From the NCBI RefSeq assembly GCF_000359125.1, contig NZ_CAAF010000047.1, positions 62,001 to 126,000 on the forward strand: a stretch of DNA of 64,000 nt, written 5' to 3'. The notes under the pieces are model-generated. The model was given only the letters and a program-made list of their open reading frames with translations, was not told where the DNA came from and made no database searches. This document shows positions 17,950-27,120 of the stretch, in pieces. Both the position numbers and the translations under genes were made by a program. The stretch comes from Mesorhizobium sp. STM 4661 (GTDB lineage Bacteria; Pseudomonadota; Alphaproteobacteria; Rhizobiales; Rhizobiaceae). Positions within the stretch are counted from its first letter, which is position 1; every line of letters begins with the position of its first letter.

Positions 17950-18842
17950 TTGCCTCCCGCGCCGAATTCTGTGTAGCCACCATCACCTCTCACGGCCGTG
18001 GTGATGCTGGCGTCGAGCGCTGCTGCGATCTTGTTGGGGATGCGGAATAGGCTCCAGTATGTGAAGACTGGCTGGAGCAGAGGACGGTTGGCCAAGTTGT
18101 AGGTGCCGTTCATCGGGCCACGCAATTTCGTGATCGCGTCCTCAGACATTCCGAGAGATTTCTCGAAGCTCATGTTGTTGTTCGTGTCGCCGAGATTGCC
18201 TGAGAGCAGGCCGGGCAGGGCAGATCGTGGCGTCCTAGGCAACAACGTGATCCTAAGCCTTCCCACTGGGATAATGGCGTTCCGATTTTTGACAGGGGCG
18301 AACCGACCGCTGTCGTTGAAGGTGATCTTCACCACGCCTGTGCGCTTCACCATCTCGCGGGCTTTGGAGAGCAGCTCCTGGCGCAGCCGTCCGGTGTTGC
18401 GATAGAAGCGCTTGGCGCGATCGATGCTAAGCCCGCCTTCGATCTTCCGGCGAATGGTGCTCCTGTGGAGAGGAGCCCAGGTAATCTGTCCTCGGGCAAA
18501 GGGCTGGGTCTGCATTTGAAACCGCTTGGTGTTCGCAACGCTTCTGGCGTTGAACCCAGCATCCGCGAAAGAGAAGACCTTCGGTGCTGTGGCGACCGAC
18601 ATCTGTCCCATCATGTTCTCTGCGGCGTACTTGACGCCTTGCGCGTACTCCGTCTCGATCACCCGTTGCAGGCGACCGTTCAGGCCTTTGAGGTTGATGA
18701 GGGTTCGTTCTCTGGCAAGCCGGCCGCTCTCGTCTGCCACCGCATTGGTGATGGCTTCGGCCGCGCCTGTGCCACTGGCGTCTCTCGAACCAGAGTTCTT
18801 ACCGATCCGGAATTTGATGAGGATCTTGCTCTTGCCGGCCAT
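17946..18842 (-). CDS. Probable tail completion / gpZ-HK97 gp10-like protein
   Basis: 298 residues, basic, with a helical N-terminal half (QRVIETEYAQGVKYAAENM) and a region on tail-proximal fibre-like substrate contacts (TWAPLHRSTIRRKIEGGLS). Proteins of the gp10/gpZ class lie here, between the head-tail connector and the tail terminator. At 298 residues it is longer than the usual 130-190. Function from context only. The start overlaps the upstream stop (TAATG). Confidence 0.5.
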   Translation of the reverse strand: MAGKSKILIKFRIGKNSGSRDASGTGAAEAITNAVADESGRLARERTLINLKGLNGRLQRVIETEYAQGVKYAAENMMGQMSVATAPKVFSFADAGFNARSVANTKRFQMQTQPFARGQITWAPLHRSTIRRKIEGGLSIDRAKRFYRNTGRLRQELLSKAREMVKRTGVVKITFNDSGRFAPVKNRNAIIPVGRLRITLLPRTPRSALPGLLSGNLGDTNNNMSFEKSLGMSEDAITKLRGPMNGTYNLANRPLLQPVFTYWSLFRIPNKIAAALDASITTAVRGDGGYTEFGAGGK

Positions 18843-19390
18843 TACTGGATTTCCGCAAGATTGACCCCGAGCACCGTGTCGAGACGCTTGACCACCATCT
18901 TGTCGATGATGTCGCCAAGTTGAATGTCCTCGTTGGTGATGACCTGACGGACCTGTTCCTTCACGCCCATCTGACCACCAGGTGGTTCTCGGGTGACGCG
19001 CTCGATCAGGACCCAGATATTGGCGAGGGCTTGCCTGCCGATGCCCTTCTGCAATTTCGTCAGAGTGTCGAGTTCCTGCACCTCACGCTCCCACAGCACA
19101 GACGTAGCCATGTGGAATAGGCGGTGGGTTCGGTAGTGGACCTGATTGTAGTCGCTCGGGGCATCGTGGTTTGCGAGGAGGAAGCGGCGGCCGGCGGGGT
19201 CGATAATCATCGAGCCGGTGTTGACCGGACACAGGTGTCGCACGCGAAGGATGAGGCGTGGATCACTGTAGTCGTAGGAGGGAACCTTTCCTTCATCCAT
19301 GGCCTGCACGTCGCCAACGAATGGGAAACCACCAACGGTGGTCATCATGCTTTCAAATCTGCGGCCGGCGTTGTCCAAGCCAATGGTCAT
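18842..19390 (-). CDS. Putative head closure / connector protein
   Basis: 182 residues: a beta-rich N-terminal half (YDYSDPRLILRVRHLCPVNTGSMIID, PAGRRFLLANHD) followed by a helical C-terminus (DIQLGDIIDKMVVKRL). Position between the 240-residue connector and the gpZ-like gene suggests a stopper or adaptor of the neck. I do not recognise the family. Confidence 0.5.
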   Translation of the reverse strand: MTIGLDNAGRRFESMMTTVGGFPFVGDVQAMDEGKVPSYDYSDPRLILRVRHLCPVNTGSMIIDPAGRRFLLANHDAPSDYNQVHYRTHRLFHMATSVLWEREVQELDTLTKLQKGIGRQALANIWVLIERVTREPPGGQMGVKEQVRQVITNEDIQLGDIIDKMVVKRLDTVLGVNLAEIQ

Positions 19391-19394
19391 GCGA

Positions 19395-20117
19395 TTACCC
19401 CGTGATCGGGTCGGTGTCTTGGGTCAGGGCGGCGAGAGGGAGATCAACACCAGTCCGCCCCGTGGTCTCTTGCAGCGCTTCGGCATAGCGTCCCTGGGCC
19501 TGGCGTTCGACATCCGAGAAGTCACGGATCACCGGGCGCGAGAAGCCCTTCAGTCCATTCGTTTCAGTCTGTGCGATGCGCTGCTTCAGAGAGGGCAGAA
19601 CGTCGAGGACGGCCTGCATGCGGATCATTTCATTGGCTGCCAGCTCGACCGTCGTTCCCGATGCCAGTGCGATGCCCAGCTCCTCAAGACCGACTTCCTT
19701 CTCGACCTTCATGAACGCGATCATCAGATCGATTTCACTGTCTGGCAGCTCGTGCTGCTGCACACCAACGAAGCCCCGGATTTGGCCGGGGGTGACGCTG
19801 TGGTTGAGGTAAGCCGTCAAGCGGTAGGTGGTGATCTGCTGCTTGCTGACGCCGTTCATCAGAAAGTCGAATGTGACAGTTCGTTTCTCGAAGCGCCTAC
19901 CGACCGCGACAGCGTTGTTCACGGCGGGGATCACGACGGAGATATTGAAGGTCGTAGGACCTGTGGTTACCGGTACATCCGTGAGGGCAGGGATAGCCAC
20001 CCCTTCCTGATCGCGAACCGTGTAGGTCAACGACCCCACGGTTGGAACGACTGGGACACCCCCGTCGACGAGCGTGACCATCAGTGTGACGTTGGCGCCG
20101 TCGAGGTAATCGAACAT
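19395..20117 (-). CDS. Putative head-tail connector protein
   Basis: 240 residues. Residues 1-100 look like an Ig-like beta sandwich (ANVTLMVTLVDGGVPVVPTV); residues 110-210 are helical (IDLMIAFMKVEKEVGLEEL), like gp6-type neck adaptors. It would link portal and tail in the mature head. Assignment rests on order (after capsid and FI-like genes) and domain pattern. Confidence 0.5.
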   Translation of the reverse strand: MFDYLDGANVTLMVTLVDGGVPVVPTVGSLTYTVRDQEGVAIPALTDVPVTTGPTTFNISVVIPAVNNAVAVGRRFEKRTVTFDFLMNGVSKQQITTYRLTAYLNHSVTPGQIRGFVGVQQHELPDSEIDLMIAFMKVEKEVGLEELGIALASGTTVELAANEMIRMQAVLDVLPSLKQRIAQTETNGLKGFSRPVIRDFSDVERQAQGRYAEALQETTGRTGVDLPLAALTQDTDPITG

Positions 20118-20119
20118 GT

Positions 20120-20470
20120 TTACTCGCCGGTCTCAACTTCGGCTTCGACCTCAGTCTCTGCCTCAACCTTGGCCTTGCCTCGACCCTTGCTCTTCGGCGC
20201 AACCTTCGTGGTCGGTTCGTCGGAATAGGCATCGAGGAACGAGGACACGGCTAGCTGGGAGTCTTCGGCCGACTTGAAGAATTCGGCGAATTCCTCGTCG
20301 GTCGCCTCGTCGGCTACATTTCCGAGGACCTTGAGCTGACCGATAGCGGCACGAGCAGAGATAAAGGGAGAACCGCGTACAACCGAGGGCCGCTCAGCCG
20401 CGACAATATCTCCGCCATTTCCAAAATCAATAAGTTGAAATGAGCCATTGGTTTCACACAAGATTTTCAT
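20120..20470 (-). CDS. Small head protein, FI-like (context)
   Basis: 116 residues; a compact N-terminal part with a helical segment (TDEEFAEFFKSAEDSQLAVSS) and a Lys- then Glu-rich tail (KSKGRGKAKVEAETEVEAEV). It lies between the capsid and connector genes, where lambda has FI. It starts at ATG 20470 with AGAGGAA nearby and follows a terminator that ends the capsid transcript. Confidence 0.5.
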   Translation of the reverse strand: MKILCETNGSFQLIDFGNGGDIVAAERPSVVRGSPFISARAAIGQLKVLGNVADEATDEEFAEFFKSAEDSQLAVSSFLDAYSDEPTTKVAPKSKGRGKAKVEAETEVEAEVETGE

Positions 20471-20483
20471 TTGAGTTCCTCTA

Positions 20484-20519
20484 AAGAAAAGTCCACCGCC
20501 CAGGAGCTGAACGGTGGAC
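20484..20519 (-). terminator. Terminator after major capsid gene
   Basis: An 8-bp stem (20491-20498 with 20512-20519) followed on the minus strand by TTTTCTTT (20484-20490), 24 bases after the capsid stop. It likely gives partial termination so that capsid outnumbers downstream connector transcripts. Confidence 0.75.
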
Positions 20520-20542
20520 CTCTATTTCTGCGACGCGCTGGA

Positions 20543-21730
20543 TTACGCGGCGAACGTGAAAATCTGGCGAGTGTCACCGAAGGAGAGCTTGTAGCCAGTG
20601 TTCTCAGTCTTCACGTAAGTGATGGACTGGTTCTGGATAGCGCGCTCCGACTCGTCGATGCTCGAACCGGCTTCGACCAGCTCTTCCAAGGTGTCACCCT
20701 TCGAGAAGCCCATCAGCTGGTTGGCGGGCATTGCGCTCGACAGGGCGAAGTCCACCTTGCCTTGCAGGATCGGGATGCCACCAATCTGGAAGCCGGTGGC
20801 TGCCAGGTTGTTCGCGTCCGTACGGTTGTTGGCCGAGGTTGGGATTGCGAACAGCATCAGCCAGGCCACGTAAGCGTCCCAGTTTCCAACCACGGTGTCG
20901 ACCGGCACGCCGGCCTTTGCACGATTGATCAGCCAAGCCATCAAAGCCTTCCAGCTGATGACACCAGCAGCCGTACCTGTGGCCAGGGTCGCCTGAGCAA
21001 CCGTGGTCGCGGCAGGGTTGACGCCGTCGCCGTTGATCAGGACGCCAGTGGCGGTCCAGACCTTCGAGCGCTCGGTCTCGCGAGCCATACGGTTCTGGAA
21101 AGGCGTGAGCATGTCTAGACGAGCCCGGCGCTGGAACTCGTAGGAGATACGATAACCACCACCATGCTTGTAGATCTTGACAGCCGTTTCGCCGGTGCGG
21201 ATCGTCTTGACCGGGATACGGCCAAGCTCGGCAACTGCGCGGACCACCTGGTAGTCGGTCTCCACGTCATCGACGACGGTCGAAACCATCTCGATGCCGT
21301 TGATCGTGCGGGACTGCGACACGAGAGCGGTGGTATTTTCCAGCTGGTCCTGACGGTACTTGTAACGCACCAGGTCGTCGATGACCTGTGGGAAGAGGGC
21401 GCGGGTGCCGGCGTACGTCTGGAAGGTGTCGGACGCGGCTTCGAGAACGATGCCACGAGAGAAGTCATTGGCGACCGGCAGGCCAAGCAGGGCCAGAGCG
21501 GCTTCGTAGCCGGTCAGGTAGCCATCGCTGTCGCGGTAGCGCTCTGGCGTATCAGACGCCGGAACGTCGATGGCCAGGTCAAGATAGTCGCGCATGTCCA
21601 GGCCGAAGCTACGAGCTTCGTTGGTGAGCTTCAGAGCGGCACGGATCGACTCCTGCGAGTCTTCACTACGCAGGGCCGAGAGTTCATGGACACCACGGCG
21701 GCGAACCTGGGTGAGTGAAAGAGTCGACAT
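20543..21730 (-). CDS. Major capsid protein (HK97 fold, lambda gpE-like)
   Basis: 395 residues. The order protease/scaffold, decoration, capsid matches lambda C-Nu3-D-E. A helical N-terminal arm (about 1-110) is followed by an E-loop-like region, the spine-helix region (DDLVRYKYRQDQLENTTALVSQS) and a C-terminal A-domain with GNWDAYVAWLMLF and GGIPILQGKVDFALSS, typical of HK97-fold capsids. GGAG lies ten bases before the ATG, in a context nearly identical to that before the decoration gene, as suits two abundant products. Confidence 0.88.
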   Translation of the reverse strand: MSTLSLTQVRRRGVHELSALRSEDSQESIRAALKLTNEARSFGLDMRDYLDLAIDVPASDTPERYRDSDGYLTGYEAALALLGLPVANDFSRGIVLEAASDTFQTYAGTRALFPQVIDDLVRYKYRQDQLENTTALVSQSRTINGIEMVSTVVDDVETDYQVVRAVAELGRIPVKTIRTGETAVKIYKHGGGYRISYEFQRRARLDMLTPFQNRMARETERSKVWTATGVLINGDGVNPAATTVAQATLATGTAAGVISWKALMAWLINRAKAGVPVDTVVGNWDAYVAWLMLFAIPTSANNRTDANNLAATGFQIGGIPILQGKVDFALSSAMPANQLMGFSKGDTLEELVEAGSSIDESERAIQNQSITYVKTENTGYKLSFGDTRQIFTFAA

Positions 21731-21754
21731 TGGTTTCGTTCTCCGTGGATTTGA

Positions 21755-22159
21755 TTAGAGCTTGACGACGGTGGCGACGAGGCCAACGACTTCAACGACC
21801 ATGTTTGCATTAAGGTCAGTGACACCAGCCGGCTTGACTTCGCCGGCACCGGCGCCAACCACAGAGCCGCCGACCACGACCACCTGGCCGACTTTGATCG
21901 GCAGAGTGTTGGCGAACTTCAGCTCGACTGCGCCGACAAGGGTGCCTTCGATGGTGCGGTCTTCTACGGTCGCGAGGCGACCGACGATGTAGTCGCCATC
22001 ACCAGCGAGCTTGACCGTGTTTGCAGCCGCAGCGCTAATCGCAACAGCCTTGCCTACGTCAGCGGCAACAATGCCGGCCGTAAGCTTGAAGGTCAGGCTG
22101 AAGTCTTCGAAGTGAAAACCTGCGAGACTGACGTTAGTGTGGAAAGGAGTGCCGGCCAT
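21755..22159 (-). CDS. Head decoration protein (gpD-like)
   Basis: 134 residues, small, Gly/Ala/Val-rich and beta-structured (KVGQVVVVGGSVVGAGAGEV). Located between the scaffold and the major capsid gene, exactly where lambda D sits. It would bind as trimers on the expanded capsid to stabilise it. Confidence 0.75.
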   Translation of the reverse strand: MAGTPFHTNVSLAGFHFEDFSLTFKLTAGIVAADVGKAVAISAAAANTVKLAGDGDYIVGRLATVEDRTIEGTLVGAVELKFANTLPIKVGQVVVVGGSVVGAGAGEVKPAGVTDLNANMVVEVVGLVATVVKL

Positions 22160-22178
22160 TGTTCAAAATCTCCGTGGA

Positions 22179-22628
22179 TTACTTGCGGACGCGGAAGGCG
22201 CCGAGGTTGGCAGGAGCCGCCTTGGTATCGACATCATCGACGGCGTCTTTGGCTTTGGCGCCAGCGGTCAGCAAAGCTGCCATTGACGTAGTCGTCTCCG
22301 CGAGGAGAGCTTCCATCTCAGGGACCGTCTCCGGAACCGTCACGTTGAGCTTGCCGGCGGCGGTCAGGACCTTCGTCACGACACCCTTCAGTGCAGTGAG
22401 CGCAGCAGCGGCCTCGGTCGTCTTGGCTTCCAGGTCCGTCTTGGCAGTGGCCAGTTCGGTGGCGATAGTCACATCGGGCTTCGCGGCGTCAGAGAGCTGC
22501 ACCTTGAGAGCGGCGATCTCCGTATCCTTGCCGGCAATGGTAAGTTCGAGAGCAGCGAAGGCAGAGACCTTCTGTGCAAGCTCGACCTTCACATCGGTCA
22601 GGCTGGCGACGAGAGCAGTAAGATCCAT
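22179..22628 (-). CDS. Nested scaffold protein (internal start)
   Basis: An in-frame ATG at 22628 inside the protease gene is preceded by GAGGA at 22641-22637, eight bases upstream. The product, 149 residues from MDLTALVASLTDVKVEL, is exactly the coiled-coil part. This copies the lambda C/Nu3 arrangement, where free scaffold is made from an internal start. The internal ribosome-binding site is seen; expression is inferred. Confidence 0.65.
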   Translation of the reverse strand: MDLTALVASLTDVKVELAQKVSAFAALELTIAGKDTEIAALKVQLSDAAKPDVTIATELATAKTDLEAKTTEAAAALTALKGVVTKVLTAAGKLNVTVPETVPEMEALLAETTTSMAALLTAGAKAKDAVDDVDTKAAPANLGAFRVRK

Positions 22629-23315
22629 TTGGTCATTCCTCGTAGATGCCGCCAAGATGAAGATGTTCGGGTCCAAACCGCTGGCGGCGAGTTTCTGATA
22701 CGAGGACCCAAAGTGTGCTTGGTCACGAGGAACGATGCGGGCGTTTTGCGCTCCACCCTTTCCTACGAGTGACATTTCAAACCAGACATCGAGGCCTACC
22801 AGCTTCCCGTAGACTCCATTCTCGCCGAGGGTGTTGCCATCGGGGTCGGTGCCGGTGAAGATGTGCTCGAATGTTGCGTCTGGACCGAGATAATCGAAAC
22901 CAGACACGCTGTTATAGATGTGCTTCGAGAGGATGGAGACTGAGACCTGATCGACGGTCCCGGCATCTATCTTCTTGATCGTCTCGGCTTCGGTCTCGTC
23001 CATAAAGAACAGAACGCGAAGCTCAGAATTCACTCCGGTGTCGACCACTTGTCCGTGGAAGACGCGGCCTTTTGGCAAGACGCTCGAATCATGGATGGAT
23101 TGGAGAGGGATCGTCTCTTGCGAAAGAGACGCGGCCATTTCCATCAACACACCACGGTCGACGACCGACTTGTTGTAGAGGGGATGCTTCTTGCGAAGTG
23201 GGAGCGTGTTTAGGGCAATCGCTTCGTAGACAGCCAGGTTGTCGAGACTGACATCAGCACCAACCGCAGCGCGGAGACGGGAGATGATGTCCGGTGTCTT
23301 GGCGACCTGTTTCAT
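22179..23315 (-). CDS. Capsid maturation protease fused to scaffold
   Basis: 378 residues. The N-terminal about 210 residues form the prohead-protease part (KGRVFHGQVVDTGVNSELRV, VDQVSVSILSKHIYNS, KLVGLDVWFEMSLVGKG); Ser and His residues suited to a serine protease are present, but I cannot assign the catalytic pair with certainty. The C-terminal about 150 residues are an Ala/Lys/Glu-rich coiled coil that acts as scaffold. An internal start gives the scaffold alone. The ending (AFRVRK) resembles a capsid-binding hook. Position before decoration and capsid genes matches lambda C/Nu3. Confidence 0.78.
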   Translation of the reverse strand: MKQVAKTPDIISRLRAAVGADVSLDNLAVYEAIALNTLPLRKKHPLYNKSVVDRGVLMEMAASLSQETIPLQSIHDSSVLPKGRVFHGQVVDTGVNSELRVLFFMDETEAETIKKIDAGTVDQVSVSILSKHIYNSVSGFDYLGPDATFEHIFTGTDPDGNTLGENGVYGKLVGLDVWFEMSLVGKGGAQNARIVPRDQAHFGSSYQKLAASGLDPNIFILAASTRNDQMDLTALVASLTDVKVELAQKVSAFAALELTIAGKDTEIAALKVQLSDAAKPDVTIATELATAKTDLEAKTTEAAAALTALKGVVTKVLTAAGKLNVTVPETVPEMEALLAETTTSMAALLTAGAKAKDAVDDVDTKAAPANLGAFRVRK

Positions 23316-23396
23316 TCTCCTCTGAAGATGTGCAGCCCTAGTGTTGGATGCAAATTTCAGAGGAGTCGAAACGGTTCGTAGTGACTACAAGTCACC

Positions 23397-26300
23397 CTAC
23401 GAAAGCGGTGATATGCCTCGCATCGTGTTGAGGATGAATTTTGCAGTTCTAAGCTGCGGATTTCCAACCGGTGGATGAACGTGATCTTGATACTCGGTTG
23501 GCGTCCAGAAACCACGAAGCATGTACAGTGGAACGAAAAGCAGCCCGTTCATCATCGCCGAAATTCGCATGGCTTCCTGGTATTCCCAAGGGTATCGGCC
23601 AACAGTGTTCTGGTCTTCGCTTTCTTGAGTGTAGGGCGGAACATTAGAAGACGTGTTCCAGTCCGCCATAACGACAATCATCGCGCCCGGGGCTCGGGCA
23701 TGAATCGCCGCGTAGAGTTCTCTCATGCCCCCATAATACGTGCCAGCTGCCGTGTTGAGCCTGTCGCTCGGAACGCCAAGTGGGGCACCGTTCCACCAAT
23801 CGTTCACCCCGAATTCAGCGAACACTATTTTTGACAGTGGATTGATGTTGGCAACGGCGGCAAGGATTTCGCCCCCGTAATTCAAACCGCCCGTGGGGTG
23901 ATCCCATTTGGCCATCTTGCCGCCACCAACGCCGTGGTCAACCAGCGTAGCCAGGCCCAGGCCGTTCTTAACGAGTGTTATCCAGTCGTCGCCTGCCGTG
24001 AGCGAGGTGCCGATGCAGTCGCCATCAAGCCCTACCCAGTCAACATTTGCATTGCTGGTCAGTCCGCTGAGAATGGTGCTAACGCCCTTGAATACCCCAT
24101 CTATGGTTGCAGAATACTCAAGTGCTCCAAGCAGCTGCGAGAAAATTGGGGTATTAACGCTTGGCTGCGTCGCAAAGTAGAAAAGTGGAATGCCGGTTGC
24201 GGCAGTATAGTGATTGCTCCCAGAATGTTTCCAACACAAGTACTGCCCTTTGATGACAGGCAGATTAGGCACGATGGTCGCTTTGCCAGCACCTACAGAG
24301 AACGCTCCCGTAGCTGTGGTGGTGAAAGTGCCATCCAGGTTTTTAGTGAGAATGGCGAGAGTCACCGTGCCGGCGGTCGTGCCATAGACCGTCAGAGACG
24401 ACAAGAAGCCATTATAAGGGACAGCAACCTGCGGTGAGATGAAGTAGAGATTGCTGAAAGGCGATGCAGCTGCAACGCTGGCTGCTGCCTTACCAAGGAC
24501 AGAAGTAGAGCTTGGACCAATTTCCAGGACATTAAGCCGGCGGTCGCTCACCGCTCGGAGGCCATTGTATGTGCCTTCGATAGTTGCAGACCACTGGAGG
24601 TTGGCAATAAGTTGTGCAGATTGCGCAGTGTTGGTGGTAGGCTTGGCGTTGAAATATCCAACAGTCACGATACCAGTGCCGGCGCCGTCGTAGTGTTGAA
24701 CGCCCGTATGCTGCCAACAGACGTATTGACCTTTAGCAATTGGGAGATCTGGCGCCACGGTCACCTTGCCGGCCGCTACGTTGATTTCCGCCTGCGCGGT
24801 GATCGTGAAGGTGCCATCCGTGTTCTTGGTGGCTATCAGGACCGTCAACAGGCCACTGCTGGTTCCATACAGTGTAAGCGACGTGAGGAAGCCATCAGCA
24901 GGGCTGCGCTCCTTAGGCAAAATCCAGACAAGACCCGACCATGCGGTGGATGCTGCGACACTCGCCGCTGCCATTCCAAGCACACTGGTATTGCCGATGG
25001 CTTCGGCAGTGACCATACGAGCGGTGAGGGTGGTTCCAACGCCCCGGATTGTGGGCTCTACAGTCGCCGAAAATTGTAGGTTGGCGAGAAACGCAGCACT
25101 TCGAGTGCTGTTAACAGTGGGTTCGGTGTTGAAATAGGAGACCGTCTCCCCCGTGTTGGAACCATCATAGTGTGAGGTGCCCGTATGCCTCCAGCAAACG
25201 AATTGCCCCTTTGCGATTGGAAGATTTGGGGTAACGGTAACCTTGCCCGCTGCCACGCTAAAATCGATGGCCCCTGTGACGGTAAATGTCCCGTCGGAGT
25301 TCCTCGTCATAATGCGTACCATGATGTCGCCGGCGCTCGTGCCGTAAACGCTCATGGAGGTCAGGAAGCCATCCACCTGGGACGCCGCCATAGGGCACAT
25401 GAAAACAGCGGCTGACCATCCAGTGGATGCCACCACGTCAGCGGCAAGCATACCAAGAGTTCTCTGCCTGGTGAGGGCTGCTTCATGATCGATAGTGGTT
25501 TCGTTGAGAGGCAACGATTTGAAAGTTACACCCACGTCGAAACGACTACCGGTGGTGACGGTCAAGGCAAAGGCCGAATTCGGAATGACCGCCGTGGTAG
25601 TAGCAGTCCAATAGTCAACCCCAGCACCAAGGCCCGTCGTCTTGTAGAGACCGAGGGGCGCATAGACCATAAGGTATTCGCCGGCGAACACACTGAAGTC
25701 CACGCCGGTAAGGGCGTTCACGCCAGCTGCCATCTTGAGGCGCTTTGACCTTAGGATAGTAAAGTTTGAGCCAGACTTGGTGCCCGCGTAAAGCCAAACC
25801 GGGCCGGCGTTGCCCGAGACGTGAAGAATGTCCACCACCTTGTTGACATCGATGGCGACTGGGATGACGTACCAGTTGGTGCCTACGGTGATCGCGCCCG
25901 TGGTCGGAGCCGGGACTTGGCCTAGGGTTGCCACTCCCATATTGCCGATGTTCAGGTCAATGCTGGCTTTCGTGGGTGTAGTCACACCGGCGACGATTAA
26001 CGACGTGCCAGCGTTGTTCTTGTAGAGTTGGTTGTAGAAGCCGTCCGACGACAGCGCCCAATAGCTCTGGCCGCTGCCGGCAAGGAAAGTGACAGTGAGA
26101 GCCACCGCTGCGCCAGTAAGACCGGCTGATGCGCCAAATCCGGGGGTAGGAGCAGAAGGCGCTGCTCCAATATACTCACCTGGGCCGGTGATCCTAACCG
26201 CAGTAACAATGCCGCCAGCAACGTCGAAGACGCCAGTTGGGTTGACGGAGAAGTTGCCTCCACTCCAAGTAAGGGCGAAGTCATTCCCGGTGGTGCCGCC

Positions 26301-26771
26301 AGAGCCCGCCGTGATCGCCCCAACCAGATTGCTAATGCCACGTGGTACGTTAGCGGCAGCGGAGAGTGGGAAGAAACCGGCCGCGATTTTGGCCAGGGCG
26401 GCGCTCGCCGCATCGGCGTGCGTCGACACAACATCGGCAGCCGTCGAAGCAGCGTTGGAGATAGTGGTGGCAGCATTCCCAGCAGTGGTGGAAACCGCAG
26501 CGGTGATGGCAGTCATTGCCGAGCCAAGATCACCAAATTCGGCAGCGACGACTTCAACCACGCCTCTGTCAGTGGTCGTCTGAGCAGCGTTGGTTTCGGA
26601 CTGGACGGCAGCTGCTTCGGCCGCAATTCTAGAGGCTTCGGCTGATGCTCCATCAGCGGTGTTGATGATCGTTATGTTGGATAGAGCAACCGAAACGACA
26701 GGATCAGCTTCATAGCCGATGACTGCTGCGACACCTTCGGTGTATAGAATGGCGGTATTGTCAAACGACAT
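23397..26771 (-). CDS. Tail fibre/spike with three repeats and SGNH esterase domain
   Basis: 1124 residues. Residues 40-130 are an Ala-rich helical stalk (ASRIAAEAAAVQSETNAAQ). Three homologous beta-domain repeats of about 155-160 residues begin near 440, 597 and 760, each marked by LGM/KAAASVAAS, GFLTS-xx-YGT and KGQ-x-CW-x-H. Residues about 913-1124 form an SGNH hydrolase: GTSLTAG (nucleophile Ser), GVGGGKM, FGVNDW (block III Asn) and DHVHP (catalytic Asp/His). It probably deacetylates or trims surface polysaccharide during adsorption. It lies between portal-side genes and the protease/scaffold, in the head module, not with the tail-tip genes. Confidence 0.85.
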   Translation of the reverse strand: MSFDNTAILYTEGVAAVIGYEADPVVSVALSNITIINTADGASAEASRIAAEAAAVQSETNAAQTTTDRGVVEVVAAEFGDLGSAMTAITAAVSTTAGNAATTISNAASTAADVVSTHADAASAALAKIAAGFFPLSAAANVPRGISNLVGAITAGSGGTTGNDFALTWSGGNFSVNPTGVFDVAGGIVTAVRITGPGEYIGAAPSAPTPGFGASAGLTGAAVALTVTFLAGSGQSYWALSSDGFYNQLYKNNAGTSLIVAGVTTPTKASIDLNIGNMGVATLGQVPAPTTGAITVGTNWYVIPVAIDVNKVVDILHVSGNAGPVWLYAGTKSGSNFTILRSKRLKMAAGVNALTGVDFSVFAGEYLMVYAPLGLYKTTGLGAGVDYWTATTTAVIPNSAFALTVTTGSRFDVGVTFKSLPLNETTIDHEAALTRQRTLGMLAADVVASTGWSAAVFMCPMAASQVDGFLTSMSVYGTSAGDIMVRIMTRNSDGTFTVTGAIDFSVAAGKVTVTPNLPIAKGQFVCWRHTGTSHYDGSNTGETVSYFNTEPTVNSTRSAAFLANLQFSATVEPTIRGVGTTLTARMVTAEAIGNTSVLGMAAASVAASTAWSGLVWILPKERSPADGFLTSLTLYGTSSGLLTVLIATKNTDGTFTITAQAEINVAAGKVTVAPDLPIAKGQYVCWQHTGVQHYDGAGTGIVTVGYFNAKPTTNTAQSAQLIANLQWSATIEGTYNGLRAVSDRRLNVLEIGPSSTSVLGKAAASVAAASPFSNLYFISPQVAVPYNGFLSSLTVYGTTAGTVTLAILTKNLDGTFTTTATGAFSVGAGKATIVPNLPVIKGQYLCWKHSGSNHYTAATGIPLFYFATQPSVNTPIFSQLLGALEYSATIDGVFKGVSTILSGLTSNANVDWVGLDGDCIGTSLTAGDDWITLVKNGLGLATLVDHGVGGGKMAKWDHPTGGLNYGGEILAAVANINPLSKIVFAEFGVNDWWNGAPLGVPSDRLNTAAGTYYGGMRELYAAIHARAPGAMIVVMADWNTSSNVPPYTQESEDQNTVGRYPWEYQEAMRISAMMNGLLFVPLYMLRGFWTPTEYQDHVHPPVGNPQLRTAKFILNTMRGISPLS

Positions 26772-27120
26772 CGCGAGTTACTCTTGCTGATACTGGCCAA
26801 CGCCAGATGCCTGGGATCGGGGTCTTCACTGATCCGACGATATTGATGATGTCGAACATGACCGCGTCGGTCCAAGCGACCGAGGCAGCGGCGGGAATGG
26901 CAATCAACAGGACGTTGCCGTCCTCGCGACTGATGGTTGCCTCGGCAGAATCGGCTTCGAAGAGCACGATTGGAGAAGCCACAGCTGTTCTGAACTGGGC
27001 AACCAAACGGCCGGTGCCCAACTCAATTGCGTCCCAAAACTCAGGTGTGTATTGCAGTCGAATGTAGGTCAGATACCCAGGGCGGATCGGCTCTACCTGC
27101 TTGAAGAGTTGCTGGCTCAT
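26761..27120 (-). CDS. Small beta-sandwich protein preceding tail fibre
   Basis: 119 residues (MSQQLFKQVEPIRPGYLTYIR...). The pattern of strands with ATISREDGNVLLIAIPAAA and IPGIWRWPVSARVTRDVV resembles small virion proteins often encoded just before fibre genes. It overlaps portal and fibre genes by four and eleven bases. Exact role unknown; it may attach the fibre. Confidence 0.5.
   Translation of the reverse strand: MSQQLFKQVEPIRPGYLTYIRLQYTPEFWDAIELGTGRLVAQFRTAVASPIVLFEADSAEATISREDGNVLLIAIPAAASVAWTDAVMFDIINIVGSVKTPIPGIWRWPVSARVTRDVV

Noticed and set aside
23316..23396. GTGACT/AGTCAC hairpin after the protease/scaffold region
   Set aside because: No T-run on either side, so not called a terminator.
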